This document shows, in pieces, positions 23,556-34,957 of a DNA stretch of 64,000 nucleotides. The translations under genes and the position numbers were made by a program. Every line of letters starts with the position of its first letter. The stretch's first letter is position 1. Origin of the DNA: Rhabdornis inornatus. Taxonomy: Eukaryota; Chordata; Aves; Passeriformes; Rhabdornithidae. The notes below the pieces were generated by a model that worked only from the letters and a program-made list of their open reading frames with translations, was not told where the DNA came from and did no database searches. The DNA lies in contig VWZS01004848.1 in assembly GCA_013397075.1 (NCBI GenBank), forward strand, positions 318,877 to 382,876, written 5' to 3'.

Positions 23556-25720
23556 CAAATCCAATAAACCTAAATTTAAATAAAAGTATTAAAATATTTA
23601 TTTAATGGCAGAACATTAGGTCCAAACCATTTTCAACATGTAGTCATGCTGAACTTGACTTCAAGAAATATTTTTAGTTCAGTTTTGCAAGCATTAAAAT
23701 AAAGCAACTGCAGCAACTACCAGTTAAGAAGGAGAAGCTGAGTCAAGTAAAAATCAATTATTTAAAACTCCTAATATATTCCTTCATCCAGCAGATATAA
23801 AAACAAAGAAATTATATGAGTATGTCAATCTGAAATCCATATGGGGGAAGGGAAACGAGAGAGGAAGAGGCAAGGAGGGGGAGCTGTTCAGTATTTATTT
23901 TCTTTTGTAAATGTTTAACTTTTAACAAATAGGGGGTAAATCCCCTAAACTGCAGTTTCACATGAATATCTTCTATTTACATTTCTGCTAATTCCTTTCT
24001 TCATTCAACCAGAAATGGAAAAAATAATCCCTTGTTAAGTTCATTGTGGAAAACCACATAGCATTAAAAAACAGTCATAATTTAAATCAAAGATAAAGCT
24101 TTTAAAAGTGGGATTGGACCCCTGTGTTTCCCTTAAATAGGCATGTGAGAGTGAAAAGCAACTGTGTAGATCTCTCCCGGCTTGTGTTGCAAGAAACTTA
24201 ATCCATTTATTTACTACTATGATGTCCTGCTAACAGGAAACAAGCACAAACTAATTAAATGCTTCAATTCTTTATTTAAATGCTTATGCTGCATCCCCAA
24301 AGAGATGTCCACTGCAAATTGTTCTTGTGGATATTTTGGATTTTTAAGCTTTGGTTGTAACAGATGTGTAGTGGTTGTTAGCAAATTAGTAGTTATGGTT
24401 ACAGTAAATGGAAAACAGAAGCAATTATGGCAACAAATTATTTCAAAAATATCAGAAAAGCAAGATGAGCTGCTATGTTTCTAATGGCAACTGAGCAAAA
24501 CTAGACCTGTAAAGCTATAAGACAAGACCAAAAAGTGAAAAATTTAGCTTCAAAGGAAGACATTTCATAGAAAGATTTATTGTTTCCAGATGCCAGTTGA
24601 AGCTCATACTCCGTGAATACCAGTTGGGTTTATACTCCACAAAAGCTTCTTGTCATGATTTGTGTTTTACATATTTGTAATCCTTAAGTTTTAATTGCAT
24701 TACATAATTATGACATGGAAGATTACTTTTGTTTCATACCACTGTGCCCAAGTGACATCAGTAACCTCCAAGAAGAGTGTAAATGAAGAAAGAATTTGAG
24801 TGTTTTGTTTGAGGAACCAGCTTCCCCCCAGCCTTTCAACTAATTGATTTTTTGAAATAATTTATTTACGGAATTTACTTTGATCATACGTTTGGGTGTT
24901 TTTGTTTGCACTTTCTAAATAGCTCTTTGGTTTACTTTATTATTTTTCTTGTACCAATGGATTCATAAAGCTTGAGACAGGTTCCTTTAGTCAGAGAAAA
25001 TGACAGACTCCCCTAATGAGGGGTGTCTGACACTGGAGATAAAGAAGAGAAGAATGTACTAATCTTGCAGCAGAAAGTGCATCAACTGAAAATATTTACT
25101 GTTCCTATTAAAAATGAATTAACAAAAACAGGTGGCCTTTTAATTGAAGCCTTTATCACTCTTTGCTCAATTTCATTTAAATGCAAATTTGAAATCCTTT
25201 CTCTAAGCCAATAGAAAGTTGTAACTGAACAAGAACACCGTTTTACTAATGATGCAATTACTTGGTAAACCATTAGGCTTATTATGGGATATGCTGGAAA
25301 TATTGAGGCATTCAGAGAGGACCTTCTTTTTCAAGTATACATTTGTAAACTGCTAAACTCATCACCAATACAAGATACTTCGCTGAGTTTGGCAGGACTT
25401 TTATCTCAATTCGGCCTTAAATGTGTTGCACTGTATTTCTTTTCAGCTGTATATTTCTTTTTCCTCTTCACCAGGGGGTTTTATAGCCAGAAGAACCAAA
25501 TCTTGCCATAGCTGCAAAAAAACATGTTCCTTAGTACTGAGGTCTGACATGATGGGCTCTGTTCAATTCCTGGGTGAGTGGCAGTAAGCTCAGGGCTTAT
25601 ACTGAAAACTGAAGCCTTCAGCTGCTTGCTGAGTGGTGGTTTCTATGCAAGGCGACTCTTCTTTTGAGTGATCTGGGGATGTGATTTGTGGATCCTTCTG
25701 GAATACTGCTCCTTGTGCTC
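23556..25720. other. Unique DNA with conserved-element-like blocks
   Basis: No gene seen. Around 24180-24330 and 25085-25290 the sequence has the look of vertebrate conserved noncoding DNA: homeobox-type TAATTA/TTAATTG cores and an ATGCAAAT octamer (25181-25188), without repeat signatures. A 100-aa plus frame at 24182-24484 is not recognised. This is inference from composition only. Confidence 0.4.
25001..25032. repeat. Imperfect 13-bp inverted repeat
   Basis: TGACAGACTCCCC (25001-25013) pairs with GGGGTGTCTGACA (25020-25032) with two mismatches, around the 6-base loop TAATGA. Confidence 0.8.
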
Positions 25721-25846
25721 TCTTCTCTTCTCTTCTCTTCTCTTCTCTTCTCTTCTCTTCTCTTCTCTTCTCTTCTCTTCTCTTCTCTTCTCTTCTCTTC
25801 TCTTCTCTTCTCTCCTCTTCTCTCCTCTTCTCCCCTCCCCTCCTTT
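25719..25846 (+). repeat. (TCTTC)n polypyrimidine microsatellite
   Basis: Eighteen perfect TCTTC units (25721-25810) are followed by interrupted units (TCTCC, TCCCC) to about 25846. The plus strand is pure C/T across the array, a configuration able to form triplex (H-DNA). The Ser/Leu-Phe repeats in plus frames and the Arg/Glu repeats in minus frames are translations of this array. Confidence 0.97.
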
Positions 25847-26156
25847 CACAGAAATTTGGTCCCTTCTATCTGCCTTTCAAAAAGATTTTGTTGCCGCATC
25901 CTCGTATGTTATCTTTGATCTGCATCGATACATGGAGCAGATTTCATAATTGGGTTGAATTTTTCTTTAAAATGTTTGTAGTCTATACTAGGGTAAAACA
26001 TTTTCCTGAAAAGACTGCCACAAAATAGCTGACAGGAAGGCAACCTCATCCTGGCTCCTCTCCATAGGTCAGGCAATATATCTGGCATAAGGAACGAAAC
26101 TGCTCTTCCTGTGAGTATAATCTGAATGTTGTATTTAGAATTTAAATGGCAATAGA

Positions 26157-26226
26157 CAGACAAACAAAACCACATACAAAAACCCAAACAAAACAAAACC
26201 CCCAAACTAAAATCATAATAAAAAAG
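26157..26226. repeat. A/C-rich low-complexity tract
   Basis: CAAACAAAACC-type units. The complementary strand is T/G-rich, like the tract at 20145-20215 but in the opposite orientation. Confidence 0.85.
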
Positions 26227-29200
26227 CAAAATACTACTCTGTTGTCACGGACATCTCTAATAACACTAACTGGATTTTAAGAAAGAAGAATTAGCCTCTT
26301 GGAGCCTGTGGCTGTACCTAGTGTCTGCATGGCGCGCTCAGTGCTTAATTGTGCCCCTTTATTTGGGGTTTTTGCTTGTTTTTTTCCCATTCTAGTTTTA
26401 TTAAATATATATAAACTAAATAAATAAAAACAAACAAACCAACAGAAAAAAAGCAGCAGAAAAAGGAAAAAAAAACCCTCACAATGGCATGGTGATAGAA
26501 AAGGGGCAAAAAAAAAGTCACTACTAGAGAAATAAAAGGATTTGTACCTTAGAGACAGTTCAAGACAAAGAAACAGTAAAAGAGATGCAATTGTTTTCAC
26601 AGAAATATTTATCCCTCTTAGGGTATTAGGGAATATTTCTATTGAGTTTTTTACTTCTGTGTTGCATCTTCATACTAAAAGAAATCAGAAAAAACATTTT
26701 AAAAAGGAGTCATATGTACCTTCCATGCTTCATCTATCACAGGTTAGTGTGGTAATTTCTGGCCATGAACAGGAATATATTTCATCTGTTGGGGAAAAAA
26801 AAAGTAGTAGGCCATATCAAAACTTTCAGGACTGTGTAAAAAGCAATTTTTGCAGCTTCCAGGTTCAAAAGTTCACATCAGAGGTGTGGTTGCATGTGAT
26901 TTATTTTGCATATGAAAGAAATAGTCTCATGACTTTCCACACTAATAATCCACTTTCATTATAATATTAAGTACACTGGGAAGGATGATACATAGCCCAG
27001 GATAATATAAGTTGACATATACAAAGGAAGCGTAAGAAAGCTTAGCTCCTGATATTGCTATTTTGCTTCTGGGTGTCTCTGAAATGCTGAATACATTTTT
27101 CATTTGATCTTAGCTTAATGCAGGCATCAGCTGTTTGCAGAGGGAAAAGCAGAATTTTAAAAGATTCAGCCATCATTCAGCCAAACATTTAACTCAAAGA
27201 ATTTTCCAGTAATTGGTGAACTATTGAGATTCCTCTGACACCTACACAAACTATTGTGCAGAAAATGGGTAAATTGAGGCATACAGCTAACAGCTGTCTC
27301 CATAGAAGCCCATTTAATTTATTACTAACCTGTTTTTTTTCCATAACCAAGTCAAGGGCACTGTATTAGGATTTTTACTCCCTGTTTTCCTTGGTAGCAG
27401 AAGGGGTCCTTTCCAGGCTGCAGAGGCAGACGAGGCAGCAGGCAATCTGCAACGGCTGATTCAGCTTCTTCTCCCTGAATAAGGAGCTAATCCAATTGAC
27501 ACACAGTGAAGTAAACACATAGTGACATATTTGTAGACAAACTGTCATACTCTCAATTATTCCCTCCAAAAAATTATTTCTGAACTGCAGGCATGGAGTT
27601 TTAAAAGTCTGCCAGCCTCAGCAGCTAGTACATTTCTGAGATCCAATCATTAGGGAGAAAAGTTAATTTCAGAATCATGTAGTACATTTCCTTTCATCTC
27701 CTAGTAAATCTCTCTTGCAGATTGCACTGAAAAAATGTAAAAAATATTCTTTTCACAGTATATATATTTTAGTATAACTTGTGCTCCAAAAATTTTAAAT
27801 TTCTGTTTTCTGTCTCTTTTTTGTTACATATTTGATTTATGCTTTGAAAAGCAAGCTTTTTCCCGTCTTAAAATGCCTTTTCTTACCCTAAAACATATGC
27901 ACAACATATTTGAAAATATTTATCTTGGTTTGACATGTACTAAATAGGTTGGGTTTTCAAAATAAAAATAGATTTAATTTTCTTTTCTCACTGAACACTG
28001 GACTAATGCAGTGCAATGAGATTGGGACTCTACCTGCCTTGCAAGGAGCCTCTTAACTACAGTGTTGTTATTGTAGGGGCTGGGTATAGGCCCCTTTGAG
28101 CCTTTTGTAACAAAGGAAAAAGTAAACTATTTAAACAGGTTGATGTACTTATCTGTCAAACTGTACCACATATCCTTCTAGCGTGAATGCCTCCTTTCTG
28201 AATAGAAGAAGAGTGTTACCATGCCCTGCCATTACATATTTGTAAGGGATAAAGAAGTTGTTTTCTAGAGCATTTACTGAAGATTCCCTTAGGCTGTAAA
28301 TACTTTCAACTACAGTGCTGTTAGAGACAGGGCCGAGCAAACAGTTGGTGTGCCCAAGTTCATTAGCACAGCTGCAGAATTTGGAGCAAAGATGAATTTC
28401 CCTGAGCACTAAAGAAATAAAATATCAAGAGGTGTTCATGGCATGGTAAATTCTTCTTAGGCAAGTCCCTAGGGTGTCCTTCTTTGTTTTTGTGGGTTTA
28501 GGTGAGAGTCTTTGTGGAGGGTTTTAGAGCTTGTGATTTATGAGGCAGATCATCAAACATATTTGGTTACTTCAATAATTCATGCCTAACCTTCAGTTAA
28601 CTCTAGATTAGTTGGTAAGAGTTATATATTTGAGGAAAGAATTTTTAGAAACTGTCTACGTAAGGCACTATTTGAGCTAATTATCACTGATGTGCAGAGC
28701 AAAGACTGGGAATTACCTGGTAAAATGAGGCAGAGATGAGTAAGCATCTCTCAAATTATATGTAGCTTCTTTCTTTTGGGTTTTTGAATTATGAATCATA
28801 ATCTGGAATTAAGCTTCTGTACAAAGTTCCCTGTTAAGTCAAGAAACTTTTTTACTCCTTTTCCTTTGAGAAAAGACAAAAGTACAAAATAAACAAAAAT
28901 CTGAAGAAAGAGAGAGGAAATAGTCAGTAGCTGGGCAGGTTACTCACCAGTGCTGTAGGAAACTTAAATCCCTTATGTGGATCCAGAGACCTTCAAGAGA
29001 ATCTCTATTACGAATCGGTCCTGAGTAAGCTAAAGGGTGAATTTTTTGATCCTGAATATTTTATATTTTTCTGCCTTCACCATGATCTGTTTGCTACTCT
29101 GGTACAAATCTGAGTTTCTAATCTCCCTCGGAGCTACTACATAATATACAAATAAGTTTTACTTATCAGGAGAAAGAGACAAATATGATGCATTGTATGG

Positions 29201-31290
29201 TGACCACTCCATAATGTATATGTCCAGGTCTGTACTGCTATGGAATCGGTCAGGTTGTTTCTTATTTTGTAGGGCTTTTCTTCCAGCATGCTTTGAAACT
29301 TTTTATTCCAGCATGCTTTCATAATAAGAAAGCTTTTCTCCTGGCACAGTCTGAAACCCTCAGAAACTGTAACTTGAACAAGAGTTTCAAGTAACTAATT
29401 AGCTCCTGGCAGGATTCAGCTCTAGCACCTTGTATATGCAGGGTCTTATAGTCTAGGCATCAGAGAATTGGTTTTAAAAATGTCACTAGTGGCTAAATGG
29501 AAACTGAAAAGGATGATAAAGACTGATGCCTATTCCAGAATAAATATTGATATGCAGACAGGAAAGGCTGAAGTACTTTTTTGGGGAAAAAAAATTACAC
29601 AGAATTTAAATGAAAGGTGAATATATTTAATTCTGAGCACCTAATCATTCTCTATTCCCAGTTCAAGTTCAGTTTAGTGAAGCCAATGAATATCCATAGT
29701 GAACCTGTGTCATAGCAATGCTCTTGTGCTTTATCAGAATTCTTAATGCTTTCAGTTACCTGAAAAAATTGCTCTTCAAAAAGAGTATTAGAAGACTGAA
29801 GCAAATTACATCTGTGCCTCTAATCACTGAGAAGAATCCTGTGCTTCAAAAATTTTTATTATTTTTCTTTGAAGGTGTGCTAATGTTTACTGTTCCATTG
29901 AAGAACAGTTTTGCTTATCTAAGCAATGTACTTACACTGAGTCTCTGACAGCTTTTTCCATCTTCTCGTCTTTTTTTTTATCCCTTGTTAATTAGTTCAG
30001 TTGTCAAGAATACTGGGATTTACCCCATAATTAATTTTCAAAATTATATTTGTATCTCATTTGTTTTACTTGTTCCTTGAGTCTTTGCAGCATTTGTAGG
30101 AGACAGTACTTCAAAGTGTGGTGTAAAAGATCTTGGAGCCTCTAAATTTTCCTTTAGATTAGCTTCAATAAGACCTACAAAGAGCAGTGAAGTCTCTTGC
30201 AGATATCCTGGAATAAGTATTCTTTATCGCTCCAGAACACAAAATGGCAGCTGTGTTTGCAGTCAGTAGGCTTGTAGCAATGCATAGGCTGAAAAAATAT
30301 GTTACAAAAATAAAACCACAATGCTTAGGTGAAGAATGCTATGCACATAGAGTGGCTGGCTCCAAGAAACACTTCCTATTATCTACCCTGTCTTTGCCTT
30401 TGCCTTGCCCTGCTTATGGTTCTTTCTATCTATAGACGATATATTGCACAGCAATTTTTCCCCCCTCTGCATTTGCTTTATAGAAGAGCAAGTGACTGCA
30501 TAAGCTGTAAAGACTCAAGGAATCAAGTTGCAGATGTGCATGCCCACATGTGGACACACACAGGAGAACTGCCAAGATCCGGATGCCACACTCTCGCGAA
30601 AGGAACATGATGACAGCTCAGTATCACACTCTGTCCCACCCCCTGCAGGGGTCATAGGAAATAAATTCTTTATCCAGCTGCAAGTGGATTTGGGAGAGCA
30701 TTAAACAGAGACAGAACATGGCTAGGACTCAGCTGTTAACACCTCTCACAAAAAGGGACATGCACCAGAACTTTAAAGGCAGGAGATGAGCTTAATGTCT
30801 CAGCACAGTGGTGTCTTTACTAGAAATGTGTTCCCACAGTTATAATCACCTGGGAATCCTTCTTAGGATGAGATTGACAGCTGAAGTGCTGTAGCTGCAG
30901 ATTTCTTCTCTAAATATAATTGTCTCTGTTTTGCTGATAGGGAGCATGAAGGGCTCTTTGAAGGTCATGGAGAGGCTTGGATAGAGGAGGAATAGCAGGA
31001 ACTACTGCGGCTCTCAGCCTAGTCCCAGATACTTTCAGACATATGTTCATTGTGAGGCATATCATTCTTATATTCATAATTATAAAAATGAATTTCAAAT
31101 TTAATTTGACCTTATTTTATTTTCCCCTGATAATATTTGAATGTGAATAGTTGTGGTATTTCAGTTTTTCTTTATGTATTTAATACCAGTAGAAAAGACA
31201 TTTTATGTCACAGGTTTTCTCACTTTTATAATATATGTTCATCTTATCAAAATAAATACTATTTTTCTCCATATAAATTATTTACAAAAA

Positions 31291-31310
31291 TTCCTTCCTT
31301 CCTTCCTTCC
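31291..31310. repeat. (TTCC)5 microsatellite
   Basis: Five perfect TTCC units. Confidence 0.9.
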
Positions 31311-31720
31311 TGTTGGGGATAATACATGAAAAAGAGGAGATATACAGGAGGAAGAGAAACAAATTGGTTTCTCCTGGAAACGAATAGTTTAAATTACTAA
31401 ATTCTGAGAATGGGAAAAAGAAGTTCAAATGCCAGCTACCTCCAGGACAAGATTAATATTTTGTTTGTTCATTATTTTTGCACTTTGTTTTTCCCCAAAT
31501 TGCTATTTTTATTTTATTTTTTTTTTTTTAAAGCGTATTTCTACTTATTTCTACTTTGGTTAATTATTCAGTAATATCTTTACCCTTTGTAAATGTATCT
31601 TCTTGGAAACCTTGGAGACACAAAAGAACACTTCCAAACCAGCCAAACCAACTTCACAACACAACTGAGAGTCAGTAGATCTTTGGTTTTTTACTCAGTA
31701 AGCTTTGATGAATAGGAAAG

Positions 31721-31740
31721 GAAATAAATAAATAAATAAA
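31721..31740. repeat. (AAAT)n microsatellite
   Basis: Five tandem 4-bp AAAT-type units. Confidence 0.9.
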
Positions 31741-33865
31741 CAACACTCTTACAGATTTCTGAGAATGGTGATTTCAAGAATTGACTCAACAAGTACTTAT
31801 TTTCTATAAAATTCTGGGAGGTAATTTATGAGCAGTTATATTAGTTAGATGATAAATAACTTCCAAGTGATCCTTTGTAACTGTACCCAAGCTCCAAATC
31901 CACCCAGCATTAGAATGGAAAATGTAATCTTTAAACATGAGAAAAAGGAAAAAAAACATGAAAAAACAAACTTGATAGTAAATATGGAAAATAAAGGAAA
32001 AAAGAGTGGGAACAAAAGGCAGAAAAATGAGACAGGAGGAGGACACTGTGTAAGAAAATAGATTATTAAATTTACAGAATCTACCTAATGAAAGTACAGT
32101 GGAAAAGAAGGCATTATTAAACTAAAGAATATGTTTCAATGATCTAAATCATGAACTTTCTAAAAGTTTAGTGAAAGAGACCTTTTGAGGCTCTCTCATC
32201 TACTACAACATCTTTTTGCAAAACATTTCTTGCTGATTGTAAAATGAAAGAATATGAAGGTTGGTATTTAATAGCCTGGAGCAGCTACAATCCATAGAGC
32301 CACAAAGGTATAAGGCTGACACTATACAGAATATGTTTCTGATGGACATTCTTGGTATGTTCCAGGAAAACAACTGAGTACTTAGCCAGTCCATCAATTA
32401 TTTTTATGTCAGAAAACAAGAGTATAATGCTACAGTCCTTGACCAAGAATGGAGTCAATTGATTAAATTTCCAAGTCAAGATTATCTTTCATTATCCATC
32501 ACTAGCTATGAGTAATGTAACATTCCAGTAAAAACTGTCTGAAACCTTTTCCTTAATACAAGCTTGTTTTCCTTGCTTGTGACAGCCAGGAATCAGGGCA
32601 GAAGATACTTATACATACTAGCCTGGAATATGAAGTCCCCATGAAGTGCTAGGTGAGAGCATGATGGATACCTAAAAGAAACCTAAAAATTCTGTGTATT
32701 GAACTTTGAGGAAGTTTACAATTTAAATCTTTGAAACTTTTTTTTGTAGCGAAACTATCTCTTCCTTCTTCCTCAACTTTTCCTGAAGTACTCTAAACAG
32801 GTTTTACATCTGCTCTCTCTAGTATTTTTATTCTTTTAGGTGCTGTCTTTTCCTAGTTAGGAAATTATCATAAGAGGATAAGATATCTAAATGATGTGAA
32901 GTCAGAAAAACAGCAGTGATTAGAAACCAGTTTCCACAAATATCTGGAAAGCAACTGTGTCAGCCTATGCCAGCATGTAAATTTGCACACATACACATAC
33001 TCAAACACCACTCTCATGTACTTAACATGTCAAATAAACATTTATAGAAGACGGCAAAAAGGAAATTACTACTACAAAAACGCTATTAGCGTAGAGTCAT
33101 TCCTACTAACTAGTTAGAGCTTTGTAAATTGTTGGTATGCATTAAAAAAAGAAAAATCAAACCATCATGATGTAGTTCTAAAAACTGAAAGCAATTTCCA
33201 AAGCAAATAATACGTACAACAGCACTATATGGTAAATTGGGAGCAGCTGCTGTTACTGTGTTACTGACATTACAGATGGTTACAAAGTGTATAATTTAGG
33301 TTTTCTGTAACAGTAAGTGGAAAAGCCATCATTTAAACATAGATTCATAGTTTCTTTTTTTTTTTTTTCTCCAGATCTCATTATTGTGGACATACATACT
33401 CAAATTCTGTGTTTGGATCCATTTTTATTATGAATTTGTTAGCATGGTATTTTGCTTCTTGGATTTTTTAATGGATTCTCTAGGAAGGTGTTTGTTTCAG
33501 GACATTACTTGCTTTTCAACTTAGTGGAAATTTGGAAACAGTCAATCTCTCTACAGTCTAAATACAGCCCATCTGAAGCTGAGGAAATACATGGTGAAAG
33601 ATGAGAAATTTACCATATTTAACACTGCAATCGTAGAATCAACAATGTTAGAAGAGACCCTCAAGGATATCCAATCCAACCATCCACCTGGCACTATCAC
33701 TGCAACCCTAAACCACTAAACCACATCACCCAGCGCCAGATCTGGATGCCTCAAAAACACCTCCAAGGATGGTGACTCTACCACCTCCCAGGGCAATTTA
33801 TTCCAATGCCTGAATATCCTAAAAGAAAAAAAAAATTCTAATAGCTAATCTGAATCTCCCGTGTC

Positions 33866-34957
33866 TCAGCTGAAGGCCATTTGCTCTAGTCTTATCACTG
33901 CAGGCAAAGTAGAAGAGACTGGCCCCCACACAACCACCTTTCGCGGAGTGGTAAAGAGTGATGAAGTCTCCTTGAGCCTCCTCTGCTCAAGACTAAAGAA
34001 ACCCAGCTCCTTCAGCTGTTCCTCATAAGACACATTCTCTAGTCCTTTCATGAGCCTTGTTGCCCTTCTCTGGACACCCTCCAGCACTTTAATGTCCTTT
34101 TTAAAGTGAGGGCACAGAATGGAACACAATACTCGAAGTACAGCTTCATGCTGACTATAGTAGGATGATCCCCTCTCTGCTGACTACACTATTCTTTATA
34201 CAGGCCAAGATGCCACTGGCCTTCTTGGCTACGTGGACAAGCTGCTGGCTCACACTGGGCTGGCTGTCAACCAGCACCCCCAAGTCCCTTTCTGCCAAAC
34301 AGCTCTCAAGTCCCTCCTCCCCCAGCCTGTAGTGCTGCCTGGGGTTGTTGAGACCCAAGTGCATGACCTGGTATTTTGCCTTACTGAACCTCATGTAGTT
34401 GTCCTTGACCCACTGCTTGAGTCTGTCCACATCCCACTGGAAAGCCTTTCTCCCCCTGAACACTTCTACCCAGTTTACTGTCAAGGAATCCACCCATCTA
34501 AGCTGTGTGCAGCTAGTTTTTCCAAGAAGATGCTGTGGGACGTGGTCAAATGCATTACTGAAGTCTAGTTACACAGCATCCATTGCCTTTCCCTCACTTG
34601 CTGAGTGCATCACTTTGTCATGGAGAAGGAGAAGGACAAGGACAAGGACAAGGACAAGGACAAGGACAAGGACAAGGACAAGGACAAGGACAAGGATCTG
34701 GCTGAACAAGCAGAACCTGCCTCTTATAAATTCATTGGCTGGGGTTGATCCCCTGGTTATCCTGGATGTGATGTGCCATGGCACACAAGATGATCTCTTC
34801 CATAAGCTTTTCCAGAACTGAGGATAAGCTGACAGGTCTGTAGTTGCCTGGATCATCTTTCCAACCCTTCTTGGAGATGGGTGCTGTGTTTGCTAATCTC
34901 CAGTTAGCTGGAACTTCTTCAGTTAACCAGGGCTGCTGATAGAAGGTAAGGTTGAGC
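33866..34957 (-). pseudogene. CR1 ORF2 (reverse transcriptase) remnant
   Basis: In element order, the minus frames show EVPANWRLANTAPI and NYRPVSL (reverse-transcriptase entry region, 34959-34732). Next come a short GRFCLF piece, a Leu-Val repeat encoded by the 6-bp array, and EGKAMDAV leading to YLDFSNAFD. After a jump come WDVDRLKQWVKDNYMRFSKA and QYRLG-like residues with a DLGVLVDSQPSVSQQ block, then VQRRATRLMKG and LKELGFFSLEQRRLKE (C-terminal part). Between the YLDFS-type motif and the DRLKQW block about a hundred residues are missing, including the Asp-Asp catalytic pair. Frameshifts and stops add to this. It is a dead remnant. The enzyme family is clear; activity is not possible. Confidence 0.9.
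34632..34696. repeat. (AAGGAC)n 6-bp array inside CR1
   Basis: Ten perfect AAGGAC units (34632-34691) plus a partial unit, preceded by related GAGAAGGAGAAGGA. It interrupts the reverse-transcriptase coding remnant and, being a multiple of three, keeps one minus frame open as Leu-Val dipeptides. Confidence 0.97.

Larger units (their letters stand above)
25847..33630. other. Unique AT-rich DNA, no gene seen
   Basis: Almost 8 kb without CR1 or LTR signatures. Small simple repeats inside: an A/C-rich tract at 26157-26226, (TTCC)5 at 31291-31310, a T-run at 31509-31530 and (AAAT)n at 31721-31740. A 140-aa plus frame at 26542-26964 has no recognisable motif, sits in AT-rich DNA and is of chance length. 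Confidence 0.6.
33631..34957 (-). mobile_element. CR1 LINE, longest copy in the window, internally deleted
   Basis: Plus reading opens with CGTAGAATCAACAATGTTAG (degenerate CR1 terminus, reverse complemented). It continues through the 3' untranslated region (a GCACTATCACTGCAACCC block, then ACCACCTCCCAGGGCAATTT) into ORF2 (CTTGTTGCCCTTCTCTGGAC; CACTGGCCTTCTTGGCT) and the proximal reverse-transcriptase region at the right end. An in-frame 6-bp repeat expansion (34632-34696) lies inside the reverse-transcriptase part. The segment that should encode the catalytic Asp-Asp motif is missing. The copy is 5' truncated near 34957. Confidence 0.93.

Noticed and set aside
25643..25849. Arg/Glu-rich minus frame resembling a charged repeat protein
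   Set aside because: Translation of the (TCTTC)n array.
26542..26964. 140-aa plus-strand open frame
   Set aside because: No motif, signal or family resemblance. A frame this long is expected a few times by chance across six frames of 64 kb.
34399..34821. 140-aa plus frame with Arg-Thr repeats
   Set aside because: Antisense of a CR1 remnant and its 6-bp array.
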